DNA from: CAYSLC01 sp964431545
GTDB taxonomy: Bacteria > Desulfobacterota > Desulfobacteria > Desulfobacterales > JAABSP01
DNA length: 33,077 bases
Assembly (NCBI GenBank): GCA_964431545.1
Contig: CAYSLC010000035.1
Coordinates: 1 to 33,077, forward strand
Direction of reading: 5' to 3'
The notes beneath the pieces were generated by a model. It saw nothing but the letters and a program-made list of their open reading frames with translations, was not told the origin of the DNA and searched no databases. The position numbers and the translations under genes were made by a program. Numbering within the stretch: position 1 is the first letter of the stretch; every line of letters starts with the position of its first letter. This document shows, in pieces, positions 25,101 through 32,900 of the stretch.

Positions 25101-27584
25101 ACCGACGAGCGGGCGGCGGCCCTGGCCAGTCTGGGGATCGCCCTGGAGAACGCCACCGAGTACGACCGGGCTCTGGTCCGGTTCCGGTCGGCGGCCTCCC
25201 TGGGGGCGGCGATGAATCAGGCGGAGTTTCTGGCCCAGCAGGAGACCAACATCGGCCGGATCTACGACCTTCGCCTGAGCCAGTATGCCGTGGCCATGCG
25301 CCATTACGACAAGGCCCTGGAGATCTATCGATCCCTGGACCGGAAGGACGGCGCGGCCCAGGCCCTGCTCGACGTGGGCCGGTGTTACCGGCTGCTGGGC
25401 AACTTCCCGGAGGCGGAACGCCGGTACCGGGAGGCCCTCACGATCGCCGAGACGCCCCCGGCCGACGACCGGCTCCGCTCCAAGATCATCATCGAGCAGG
25501 CCAACAACGCCTGGTACCAGGGCCGGTACGAAGCGGCGTTCCGGGATCAGCGGGCCGCCTATGAGCTGGCCGTCTCCGGCGGCTGGCCCCTGCTCCAGGT
25601 GGTCGACCTCAACACCGCCGGGCTCATCTGGTGGACCCTGGGGGACCATGACAAGGCCCTGCGCCGGCTCGACGAGGCCCTGGAACTGGCCGGGTCCCTC
25701 GAAGCCCGCAGGGACGAAGTGGCCACCACCCTCAACAACCAGGGACAGGTGCTCCGGGAGATGGGCCGGTATAAGGAGGCCATGGGAAAATTTGAAGCGG
25801 CCCTGGCCATCGACGAGGAATTGGGCTCCCGATGGGCCATCGCCCATGACCTGCGGAACCAGGGGCTCACCCTCCTGCGCACCGGGGCGCCGGAAGAGGC
25901 TCTGCCCCTGTTCCGGCGGGCCGCGGAGACCGCCGAGGCCATCGGCAACCGGATCAACGCCGCCAAGGCCCGGTTCGGACTGGGGGAGGCCCTCCGGGAG
26001 CTGGGGCGGCCCGGCGAGGCGGGCGAGGCCTATCGGAAGGCCCTGGAACTCTCCCGGGACATGGCCCTGCGGGAGTTCCAGTGGCGGTCCCTCCATGGAC
26101 TGGCCCGGCTCGACATCGAGGCCGGGGACCGGGAGGGGGCGGTGACGAAGCTCTATGACGCCGTTGAGGTCATCGAGACCATGCGGGCCGACATCAAGAT
26201 CGAGCAGCTCAAAGAGGGGTTTTTGGCCGACAAGCTGGCGGTCTACGAGACCCTGGTCACCCTGCTGGCCGATCTGGGCCGGCCCACCGAGGCCTTCGAG
26301 GTCGCCGAGCGGTCCCGGTCCCGGAACTTCGTCGATCTCCTGGGCAACCAGCGTCTCTCCCTCGCCTCGGCCCTGGACCAGGAGCGATACGACCGGCAGC
26401 AGACCCTCAAGGCCCGGATCTCCGAACACGAGGCCCTCATCGCCCAGTCGGCCGATCCGGAGGAACGGGCATCCTATGGATCCGCCCTCCATGGACTCCG
26501 CGACGACTACGACGACCTGATGTTGGAGATCCAGGCCGAAAATCCCCAGCTCGCCTCCCTGGTCTCGGTCTCCCCGGTGCGGGCCGACCACCTGCGGGAG
26601 ATCCTCGATCCGGGGCTCGTCCTTCTGGCCTACTACGTGGTGCCCGAGCAGGTCCTCTGCTGGGTGATCCGAAACAACGGAATGGATCTGGTCCGGGTGC
26701 CGGTGGGCCGGGACCTCCTGGCGGAGACCCTCCTCGATTACCGGCGGATGACCCAGAACCTGGAGCCCCTGACCGAGACCTCCGAAAAGCTGTTCCGCTG
26801 GCTGGCGGCCCCGGTCCTCGACCGGCTGGAGGGGGCGGCGGCCGTGGGGATCATCCCCCACAACGCCCTCCACTACCTCTCCTTCGCCACCCTGGCCGAC
26901 GGCGAAGGGTACCTCATCGACCGGTTCCCCCTCTTCTACCTGCCGGCGGCAAGCCTCTTCGACTACGCCAAGGCGCGGCGGACCGGGAACCGGAACCCGG
27001 CCACCCTGGCCATCGGCAATCCGGATCTGGGGGAGGCGGCCCTGGAACTCCCCTTCGCCGAGCACGAGGTCCGGACGATCCAGTACAACCTGCCCGATAT
27101 CGAGATCCTCACCGGCGCCAAGGCCACCGAGGCGTGGGTGGTGGAGAACATCGGCAGGTTCGGCATCATCCACCTCGCCTCCCACGGGGAGTTCGACCCC
27201 ATCAACCCGCTTTTCTCCTCGGTGAAGCTGGCCGAGGGGGCGGAAAGGGACGGGGACCTGGAGGCCGGGGAGGTCTTCGGCCTGACCATCGAGGCGGATC
27301 TGGTGGTGTTGAGCGCCTGCCAGACCGGCCTGGGCAAGGTGACCCCGGGCGACGACGTGGTGGGGCTCAACCGGGCCTTCTTCTACGCCGGCACCCACGC
27401 CATCATCTCCAGCCTCTGGCGGGTGAGCGACGTCTCCACCGCCCTTCTGGTGAAACATTTCTACCGGGGGTACGGGCGGTACGACAAAGCGGAAAGCCTG
27501 CGGCGGGCCATCCGCCGGGTGAGGCAAGATTATCCCCATCCGGGGTACTGGGGGCCCTTCGTGCTGGTGGGGGACTACCGGTGA
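19176..27584 (+). CDS. Giant exported propeller-TPR-(dead CHAT)-TPR-CHAT protein, 2,802 aa
   Basis: A signal peptide (residues 1-42, hydrophobic LPGLVLLMGLVRAA) exports the protein. Residues ~65-340 form a TolB-like propeller with repeated cues (VSPDGARLVYAA, FSPDGKRVAFVG, VSPDGGRLAFV, WSPEGGRIYFS); within it residues 275-286 (DTDGDGRITASD) fit an EF-hand loop. TPR-like helices fill ~350-1590. Residues ~1598-1835 resemble a CHAT domain without its catalytic pair. TPRs resume at ~1846-2375, with a linker AERSRSRNFVDLL, and the CHAT protease domain (~2465-2802) has HLASHGEF (His2670) and LSACQTGLG (Cys2715). CHAT proteases are caspase relatives, usually held in check by TPRs. ATG 19176 is chosen over a TTG at 19167 because AGAGG lies ten bases upstream. 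It follows the DUF1318 gene by 46 bp. Substrate and trigger are unknown. Confidence 0.88.
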   Translation: MNRLVRALRLNPFSGGLPLLRSALPGLVLLMGLVRAAPAPGEDTDPAAPLQLPVHRPEQLTARTDPVAHFAVSPDGARLVYAAARGEGAGAAADLWLRSADPSKVVLPRRLTDDPTGKRSPAFSPDGKRVAFVGTGYDVKGDIYLLPVDEQGAEPTRLTGRETGDGGPCFSSDGRTLYFHRTDPGGTTTRIVAMDLTGSGGAARTVAENGAFPAVSPDGGRLAFVTFRRHSGGDIRLLDLADGTETPVTDDPVSDLFPAWSPEGGRIYFSRIPLDTDGDGRITASDNPGVYRAAPPGPGGGPVQSHPVTPAGYSAFAPRLAGDRLFFLSGQGGVVNCWSLPREGAIPSADSAGDQMALARRIDGKIPPEPFLSVLAYARVAERFPEAGETAAQAVLRMGEIYREIEMPAPALDAFRRVVADYGSVLPQGPYARIEAAAAETRIALSGGADVTRRADLLDRGLDRLAELAAAHPGGPVFARTAIARARLILAADGAPDRITPAVDQLDQVLADPEAGPGPSAEAMLLKGDLYARLGVPGEVAPIYLSVIRTHPGARPWADRAVDRILDIWTDAMAGASLEAKVERLRRGSAEHRETAPALAAGAINRVGDLYYAADDWPSAKNAYRQVLDQFPHRVTQTAAARFSLAEILYREERFSRALSLYETEIAARPYEDLIYQLARTGFIRKSVAAGEHLYRLGEIPSARAKFRELIRYDETLVAAHRGYIKCAAAMGDAAGTAVRYRKKMAESPDDPVAVYAAALALTYLEDRASLEQARDLLERAIAMDGRVAYFHQTRGYVLEVLETVHGAEGTLEPALESYKRALFLNDPETNPENAANLLLNLGNASFLLHQYENAFHYYTRRLDTGRPFADPDTEILFHRRLGAAAFQARAPEETISAFAKALALIEAHMAPKAPSDAFDRVRLYITDRVIPPVREIPSLREAAEALARDQADLNKALYRLTQADLLPPPSEGWRAYRDGMAALLERQKGLNPRAVELAEKAGLRELDPEAVSENLTAMARRVETALEFPERLVLLRAEMLDRQGLALQEAGRHQEAMDAFGAAFDLNRALGTVENLARNRRSVGYNAYLLAGSRTGEERRDLLRRAAGDFAQVIDLVRRHGVPEEAPAEGGEGLVGLSVAVAMDETAATRAAHGFTEDQEIRLAEAFLSRIHTELGDLSPAEAAVRAQLADYPPDRPVPEGDRYGVALLFHRAGHLAVARKRWSEAFAHFARSAELSLSMGNAVSAATNTANLAHVLVHWGPSAEDGAGPRLEALDRRAARLLARAAVDDDVRAGYHNTMGVHLFAMAVPAGADLQGAARRARGLQRAGVRFHRGLAALGEPPEAPDRKRLSLRATIHLNLARTARAGGEKAGAEAHFGRALDLSDRGGIDPLRWRALAGLGRLDEALAALERVTLLGAGCGPGEITETFGPLVAEAVDREGPEAGFVLAERIGELERFNRMAVLAGPFTEADKALFRDLHPRLRRIADLRERVAAAQGEERAYLTGRLERETALFEDRTGPEGEGLPDLIGLATEGDRRDLLLRLLGLAALAEAGEGAAAEDALDRYHDLFEKAVSALEPGEPPGLLALFGPNPADPMAVMAGIDGDGALIRWARTGNPKTPYLRFRVTADALTAEPAGRIDPACPSGTCTLAFEDPAGIPAGSLPVALSATHFARAAANRKPFRRSLLAVPLPPDPPEGYAVRSFEPVSGRFPRPVHTLLLGGAIHLTGTVPTRAGEVPDRFLGMTVAKGRRLRLERFPAKLADLNLTLATDVASGDHYLLGHLFAIFGAPTLVVPAGPRPADPAAVRKFLDAYLDHSAAGAAVAASGDGPPVLRRMGFRGMDPDEAARYALTRFADEVKKGRADLAAGRYETALSRLENGIRIALEAPSLAKYLPALYQLAREAAYRAGDLDRAVTHAAALADLLERNSPDTQAHAEAVLRLGVLHARREDYLRAIPLLESAAETLAALDLTDERAAALASLGIALENATEYDRALVRFRSAASLGAAMNQAEFLAQQETNIGRIYDLRLSQYAVAMRHYDKALEIYRSLDRKDGAAQALLDVGRCYRLLGNFPEAERRYREALTIAETPPADDRLRSKIIIEQANNAWYQGRYEAAFRDQRAAYELAVSGGWPLLQVVDLNTAGLIWWTLGDHDKALRRLDEALELAGSLEARRDEVATTLNNQGQVLREMGRYKEAMGKFEAALAIDEELGSRWAIAHDLRNQGLTLLRTGAPEEALPLFRRAAETAEAIGNRINAAKARFGLGEALRELGRPGEAGEAYRKALELSRDMALREFQWRSLHGLARLDIEAGDREGAVTKLYDAVEVIETMRADIKIEQLKEGFLADKLAVYETLVTLLADLGRPTEAFEVAERSRSRNFVDLLGNQRLSLASALDQERYDRQQTLKARISEHEALIAQSADPEERASYGSALHGLRDDYDDLMLEIQAENPQLASLVSVSPVRADHLREILDPGLVLLAYYVVPEQVLCWVIRNNGMDLVRVPVGRDLLAETLLDYRRMTQNLEPLTETSEKLFRWLAAPVLDRLEGAAAVGIIPHNALHYLSFATLADGEGYLIDRFPLFYLPAASLFDYAKARRTGNRNPATLAIGNPDLGEAALELPFAEHEVRTIQYNLPDIEILTGAKATEAWVVENIGRFGIIHLASHGEFDPINPLFSSVKLAEGAERDGDLEAGEVFGLTIEADLVVLSACQTGLGKVTPGDDVVGLNRAFFYAGTHAIISSLWRVSDVSTALLVKHFYRGYGRYDKAESLRRAIRRVRQDYPHPGYWGPFVLVGDYR

Positions 27585-27611
27585 TCGGCGTCTCCCCCTG
27601 ACAACATGTAG

Positions 27612-27633
27612 GGGCGGACCCACGTGTCCGCCC
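27612..27633. repeat. REP-like hairpin next to an assembly gap
   Basis: GGGCGGAC (27612-27619) pairs perfectly with GTCCGCCC (27626-27633) around a loop of six bases. It begins 28 bp after the CHAT gene stop and may help end its transcript, being followed by TGTTTGG. Elements of the form TGTAGGGGCGG...CCGCCC are scattered through many bacterial genomes as short palindromic repeats, and this one lies within 30 bp of a scaffold gap, as expected if a multi-copy repeat broke the assembly. Copy number cannot be judged from this window. Confidence 0.55.
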
Positions 27634-27659
27634 TGTTTGGCCTAACAACGGCCTGTCGT

Positions 27660-27759
27660 NNNNNNNNNNNNNNNNNNNNNNNNNNNNNNNNNNNNNNNNN
27701 NNNNNNNNNNNNNNNNNNNNNNNNNNNNNNNNNNNNNNNNNNNNNNNNNNNNNNNNNNN
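27660..27759. other. Assembly gap (100 N) between the CHAT gene and the YbjQ pair
   Basis: This is a placeholder run of exactly 100 N. The true content is unknown and may include further repeat copies, the promoter of the YbjQ-M48 operon, or whole genes. Confidence 0.95.
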
Positions 27760-27770
27760 AAATAGAGACC

Positions 27771-28451
27771 ATGGCTGAATCGCGATATAATCTGGTATGC
27801 GAAGGGGAGGTGGAGCCGGGCCACGACGTGGCGGCGGTGAAGAAGAAGCTGGCCGCCATGCTCAAGCTCGACGCGAAAAAGGTGGAGCGGTTTTTCACCG
27901 GAGAGCCGGTGGTGGTCAAGAAGGGGGTCGACGAGGGGACCGCCGCCAAGTTCCAGCAGGCCTTCGGCAGGGCCGGGGCTGTCTGCCGGGTGGAGCCGGC
28001 GGGGGGGGAAGCACCGCCGCCGCCCGCCCCGGAACCGACGGCCGAGCCGCCCGCCCCGCCGGTGGGGGATCGGGCGGACCTGGAGAAGATGAAGGCGCTC
28101 CGGACCAAACAACGGGCCCCCCTGCGGCCCGGAGAGATCCTCCTCACCAACATCGAGACGGTGCCGGGCCGGGAGATCGTCGAACACTACGGATTGGTCT
28201 CCGGAAGCACCATCCGGGCCAAGCATATGGGCAAGGATATCATGGCCGGCCTCAAGAACCTGGTGGGCGGCGAACTGAAGGGGTACACCAAACTCCTCCA
28301 GGAGTCGCGGAACGAGGCTATCGACCGGATGAAGGCGGACGCCCTCCAGTTGGGAGCCAACGCCGTGATCAACGTCCGGTTCTCCACCTCCTCGGTGGCC
28401 CAGGGGGCGGCGGAACTCTATGTCTACGGCACGGCGGTCAAGGTCACCTGA
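27771..28451 (+). CDS. YbjQ/DUF74 family protein with an extra N-terminal domain
   Basis: The 226-residue product has two parts joined by a Pro/Glu/Ala linker (~82-103). The C-terminal part (~120-226) is a YbjQ (DUF74, PF01906) domain: ILLTNIETVPGREIVEHYG, the GSTIRAKHMGKD segment, NEAIDRMKADALQLGANAVINVRF and a closing ELYVYGTAVKV. YbjQ proteins form pentameric beta/alpha rings and are often annotated as heavy-metal binding, though the role is not settled. The N-terminal part (1-75, YNLVCEGEVEPGHDVAAVKKKLAAML ending near CRVEP) is a small alpha/beta module that I recall in front of other envelope proteins; I cannot name it. The start ATG lies 11 bp after a scaffold gap and has no visible ribosome site. 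It is the first gene of a tight three-gene run. Confidence 0.85.
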   Translation: MAESRYNLVCEGEVEPGHDVAAVKKKLAAMLKLDAKKVERFFTGEPVVVKKGVDEGTAAKFQQAFGRAGAVCRVEPAGGEAPPPPAPEPTAEPPAPPVGDRADLEKMKALRTKQRAPLRPGEILLTNIETVPGREIVEHYGLVSGSTIRAKHMGKDIMAGLKNLVGGELKGYTKLLQESRNEAIDRMKADALQLGANAVINVRFSTSSVAQGAAELYVYGTAVKVT

Positions 28452-28463
28452 AAGGGGAGCGAT

Positions 28464-28913
28464 ATGGAGGCATTGATCGTTTTCTGCGTGCTCCTCGGCG
28501 TGGGGTACGTCTTCGGCACCATGGCGGAAAAGCGCCACTACAAGTCCATCGAGGAGCGGGAGGAACGGTTTCTCCACCTGCCTGCGGTCACCCTGAAGCG
28601 GGTGTCCCACGACGAGGCGGACATCATCCGGACCCAGATGGTCTACGGCAACGCGGTCATCTCGGTGGATTACTTCAAGCGGATCGTGGCGGGACTTCGG
28701 ATGATCTTCGGCGGGGCCGTGGAATCCTACGAGAGCCTCATCGACCGGGCCCGGCGGGAGGCGGTCCTCCGGATGAAGGAGATGGCCCCCGGCGCCAGCG
28801 TCATCGTCAACGTCCGCATCGAGACCGCCCGCATCGGCCAGAGCGCCAACAAAAAGAGCGTAGGGTCGGTGGAGGCCATCGCCTACGGCACCGCCCTGAC
28901 CTTGCGGCAGTGA
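28464..28913 (+). CDS. Membrane-anchored YbjQ/DUF74 family protein
   Basis: The 149-residue product starts with a hydrophobic segment (residues 2-19, EALIVFCVLLGVGYVFG), which should anchor it in the inner membrane, followed by a short charged stretch and a YbjQ-like domain (~38-149). The domain keeps the family's second half: ESLIDRARREAVLRMKEMAPGASVIVNVRIE and VEAIAYGTALTL. The usual opening ('ttt.e.pG..i....G.v.G') is less obvious, being replaced by LPAVTLKRVSHDEADIIRT and the segment YGNAVISVDYFKRIVAGLRMIFGG. GGGGAG precedes the ATG by four bases. It starts 12 bp after the first YbjQ gene and ends one base before the M48 protease start, so the three are almost certainly one operon. Confidence 0.85.
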   Translation: MEALIVFCVLLGVGYVFGTMAEKRHYKSIEEREERFLHLPAVTLKRVSHDEADIIRTQMVYGNAVISVDYFKRIVAGLRMIFGGAVESYESLIDRARREAVLRMKEMAPGASVIVNVRIETARIGQSANKKSVGSVEAIAYGTALTLRQ

Positions 28914-28914
28914 C

Positions 28915-29778
28915 GTGAAGTACGTCCCCAAACGGCCGGAGGGGAACGTCAATGTCACCCCGGGCTCGCCGATCCGAAGCTTCTTCGTCCTGCTGGGGGG
29001 AAGTCTGGCCATTCTGGTGGGGATCTACATCCTCCTCGGCCTGGCCGTCGATCTTCTGGTCCACCGGATCCCGCCGTCGGTGGAGGCCCGGATCGGGGAC
29101 CTGGTGCTGGGGACCCTGGGAAAGCCGAGGATGGCCACCCCCGAGGAGGAGGTCCTCCAGCGGATGGTGGACGAGATCCAGGAGAGATGCGCGGACCTGC
29201 CCTACCGGCTCTCGGTCCGCCTGTACAAATCCGATGTCACCAATGCCGTGGCCCTGCCCGGCGGCACCATCGCCGTCTTCTCCGGCCTGGTTGCGAAGAT
29301 GGACTCCGAGAACGAACTCGCCTTTGTCCTGGCCCACGAGTCGGGCCACTTCGTCCACCGGGACCACCTCAAGGGGCTGGGGCGGTCCCTGGTCCTCATG
29401 ATCCTCTCCGCGGCCCTGTTCGGCGGGGACAGCCGGGTGGGCGAGATGCTGGTGGGGTGGGTCAACGTGGCGGAGATGGGATTCTCCCGGCGGCAGGAGA
29501 CCCAGGCCGATGCGTTCGCCCTGGCGACCCTCCACTGCCGGTACGGCCACGTGGGCGGGGCCGTCGATTTCTTCGAGAAGCTGGCCGAGCTGGGGGATAC
29601 CGGCCCGGTGGGCCATTTCTTCTCCACCCACCCCCGGAACCGGAAGCGGATCGCCCACCTGGAGGCCTTCCGGAAGGCCAACGGGTACCCCCTGGGTCCC
29701 CTCCGGCCGCTGCCCGAAGCCCTCTCCCCGGAAGAACCGAAGCCGGCGGAGACGAAGGACTCCGACGGCTTCCACTAG
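28915..29778 (+). CDS. M48-family membrane metalloprotease
   Basis: The 287-residue protein has one strong membrane helix (~residues 22-48) and a soluble zinc peptidase domain. The zinc site is H141-ESG-H145 in FVLAHESGHFVHRDH, and the third ligand is E195 in RRQETQAD, part of the ExxxD pattern with D199. Other M48 cues are NAVALPGGTIAVFSGLV and FFSTHPRNRKRI. The family includes HtpX and BepA/LoiP-type proteases that remove damaged membrane or outer-membrane proteins. The start is GTG at 28915, one base after the previous stop, so translation is probably coupled. The C-terminal tail is Pro/Glu/Lys-rich. With its YbjQ partners it may be a small membrane-quality unit; that is inference from gene order. 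A terminator overlaps the stop codon. Confidence 0.92.
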   Translation: MKYVPKRPEGNVNVTPGSPIRSFFVLLGGSLAILVGIYILLGLAVDLLVHRIPPSVEARIGDLVLGTLGKPRMATPEEEVLQRMVDEIQERCADLPYRLSVRLYKSDVTNAVALPGGTIAVFSGLVAKMDSENELAFVLAHESGHFVHRDHLKGLGRSLVLMILSAALFGGDSRVGEMLVGWVNVAEMGFSRRQETQADAFALATLHCRYGHVGGAVDFFEKLAELGDTGPVGHFFSTHPRNRKRIAHLEAFRKANGYPLGPLRPLPEALSPEEPKPAETKDSDGFH

Positions 29779-29812
29779 CGGGGGTTCTCCCTCTTTCGCC
29801 CACCCGCTTTTT
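29777..29812 (+). terminator. Rho-independent terminator after the M48 gene
   Basis: AGCGGG (29777-29782) pairs with CCCGCT (29803-29808), followed by a run of five T (29808-29812). The loop is about 20 nt, so the structure is modest, but the T-run and its position over the stop codon fit termination of the YbjQ-M48 operon. Confidence 0.5.
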
Positions 29813-29831
29813 GGGCAGCCGCCTCCGCTTC

Positions 29832-29860
29832 TTCCCAACACCTCTGAAACACGCTATAAT
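29832..29860 (+). promoter_or_regulatory. Sigma-70 promoter of the PHP-like membrane protein gene
   Basis: A perfect -10 TATAAT (29855-29860) is preceded after 17 bp by TTCCCA (29832-29837, four of six matches). Transcription should begin near 29867, giving a leader of about 50 nt to the ATG at 29918. Confidence 0.65.
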
Positions 29861-29917
29861 CCTGACTATTTATCCACTCCGGTCCGCGGATCGGGAAATC
29901 CACCCCACGGGAGGTCC

Positions 29918-32900
29918 ATGGGACCCTTTGTCAGCAAGCTGCTCTTCGACCGGCGGGATCGCGCCCTGCTCAGGGTGGTCGATGAGATCCGGAAACGGGA
30001 GGGGCCTCCGGAGCAGATCCAGAAGTCCTACTACCCCCACTTCCATCCCCGGGGGATCAAAGAGATGGCCGAATCCCGGGGGATCCGGATCGCCTATGCC
30101 GTGGTCTACCTCCTCGACTCCCTGGAGGTGGGCCGGGTGGAGGACCGCCTGGTGGCCCTGCGCACCCTGAAGAACGAAGTCCTCACCACACCGGAGGGGG
30201 CGATGCCCCGGAACACCGCCCGGGTCCTCATCGAGATCATGAAGGAGCTGGTGCGCCTTCCGGAGGACTACGCGGGACAACTGGCCCTGGCCCACGATTT
30301 CCGCCGGGCCACATCGGGAAAGCCCTCTCTGATCCGTCGCATGCTCCGCCGCTACCACCTCCTGGAGATGCCGGAATCATGGAATCAGATCGCCTTCGAC
30401 GACCACGTCCACGACGCCAATACCAAAGGCCGCAAGTCTTCCACCCATCTGATCATGGACGCCTGGATCAAGGGGATCCGCCGGCTGCGGGTGATCTACT
30501 ACCACTACATCCAACCCCGGTCGGCCATGGAGCTTCTGGAGGCGGCCGCCATCATGGGAATCGACGTGCGGATCGGCATCGAGTTCAGTACCCGGTTCCG
30601 GAACAAGTACGCCAACATCATCTGGGTCCCGAGGGGGTTCGCCGAGTCCCAGGCTTACCTTTGCTTCCTGGCCGAGCCCGGGGTGATGGATCTCATGGCC
30701 GAGGGGCGGAAGGTCTCCCGCCACCAGGAGGCGCATGTCCTCCAGGTGCTCAACCGCTTCAACGAGGTCCATCGGAAGGACCTGGAGCGCCGGTTCGGCC
30801 TGCGGCTCGATCCCCTGGACCCCGCGGAATTCCGGGAATACGTGGGCTCGGGCCAAACACACCTGGTCCACCTGGCCAAATTCATCCATGCCCATCTGGT
30901 TCCGGCCATGGGAAAACGGGCCAATACACTGATGTCGGCCGGAGGGGACCAGTCCCTCGACCCGGAGGAGGCCGGCCGGATCATCCGGGAGATGGACGCA
31001 CTCGACCCCGAGGACCTTCTGGACCGGTATCTTGCCCCTTCCGCCAACCCGGACCTGCCGGATCCGGATGTTCCGGCGGATGATCCGGAAGCGCCCGCCC
31101 TCCTGCGCCTTTCCCCCGAACAGGTCATCGAGCGGCTGGCCGACCTCCACTCGGCCTTCCGGATCACCCTCAACCTGAGCAACCTCGACGTGGCGGATGT
31201 CCTGGAGATTCTCTATGACTGCGAGGGGGACATCACCCGGCTGGAGATCTTCAATCTCAAGGACTTCGCCCACGGCAGGACGGACCACATCCCGGAGATC
31301 AACGCCCTTCAGCAGGCCCTCAACGAGGGGAACGTCATTGCCCTCAAGCGGATCATCCGATCCACCATCGGCCGGGTGGAGGCGGCCGGCGGGCGGGAGG
31401 CCCCCTCTCGGGCCGAGAAGCTGACCGCCATCCTCCATGACATCTCCCTGTTCAAGTCCTTCTACAAAGGCGCCCCCATCAAGGCCCGGATCGGATCCGA
31501 CTCCACCGGACAATCCCCCAGGGTCCACGGCATGGGGTTGGCGGTGCGGGAGACCCTTCCCGTAAAGGCCCAGCAGACCCTCACCCGTACATCCGACAGA
31601 AGCCGGGACTTGGTGCCCATGGCGGTCCCGGTATACCTCCGGAAGACCTTTGTCCCCCACCCCAGGGACAACCGTTTCCTCCGGTGGGCCTGCCGGTTGG
31701 CGGAGTCCGTCCCCGGACTCCGGGGCGCCTGCCGGAAACAAGTGGACGACTGGTGGGTCCAGGAGGGGGCCATCCGGATGGACCATCCCGGCAACATCAT
31801 CACCCTGGGCGGGGTTCAGAAGCGCCACAGCAACGGCATCTTCGCCGGAAAGGGAAAAACCCCACAGCGCAGGGCCCGGATCACCTGGGGCAACCTCAAC
31901 ACCGGGCTCAAGAACGGCCTCAAGGTCGTGCTGGGATTCGTTCCGGCCTTCGCCACCTTCTTTTTGACGTATGACTGGTGGGTCCTGGCCTGGCTCGGGG
32001 CGCCCATCTGGTTCTCCATCACCGGTTTGCGCAACGTGGTCCAGTCGGTGCTGGGGGGCGGCGGGTTCCGGAGGTCCCCCCTCCTGAGATGGAACGACTA
32101 CGTGAGCTGGGATCGGCTCACCGACTCCCTGCTCTTCACCGGATTCTCGGTGCCCCTGCTCGACCTGGTGGTCAAGACCCTGGTGCTCCAACACGGCCTC
32201 GGGATCACCACGCAAACCCACCCGGTGGAGCTATACGCCGCCATGGCCCTGGCCAACGGGATCTATATCTCGGGCCACAATATCTTCCGGGGATTTCCCC
32301 GGGGGGCTGTCTACGCAAATTTTTTCCGGACGATCCTCTCCATCCCCCTGGCGGTGCTCTTCAACGCCGGGATCGGAGCGGCCCTGGGCGGCTTCGGGGT
32401 GGGGAACGTGGACGATGTCCTCCAGAAGTGGGCGGCGGTGATCTCCAAGCTGGCCTCCGACTGCGTGGCCGGGATCATCGAGGGGACCGCCGACCGGTAC
32501 CAGAACATCCGCAAGCGGATCCGGGACTATAACCAGAAGCTCAAAGGGCTCTTCGACACCTACGCGGAGCTGGAGGTCCTTTTTCCGGACGTCGGGGTCC
32601 TGGACGTTCTGGGGGATTCCACCGCCGCCAAGCGGACCCACCGGGCCGAGGCGGTGGACCTGGAGCGGGTGATCATCATCGACGCCCTGGACATGCTCTA
32701 CTTCTGGATGTACCAGCCCCGGGCCCGGAGCGCCCTGAAGACGCTTTTGGCCGGCATGTCCGACGAGGAGCGCCAGATCTTCTTCCGGACCCAGTTCGTC
32801 CTCCAGCGCCACAAGGAGATCACCCAGCTCTTCGTGGACGGCATGGTGGGAAAGAACTTCATGAAGGCCCTCGCCTTCTACCTCGACCGGTCCGAGGAGT

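Noticed and set aside
25011..27623. An 870-codon open frame on the minus strand
   Set aside because: It is antisense to TPR and CHAT coding sequence and shows no recognisable domain; same GC artefact.
29510..29917. Extension of the PHP-like protein back into the M48 gene
   Set aside because: The extra 136 codons overlap M48 coding sequence in another frame and look like shadow sequence; a promoter and ribosome site precede ATG 29918.
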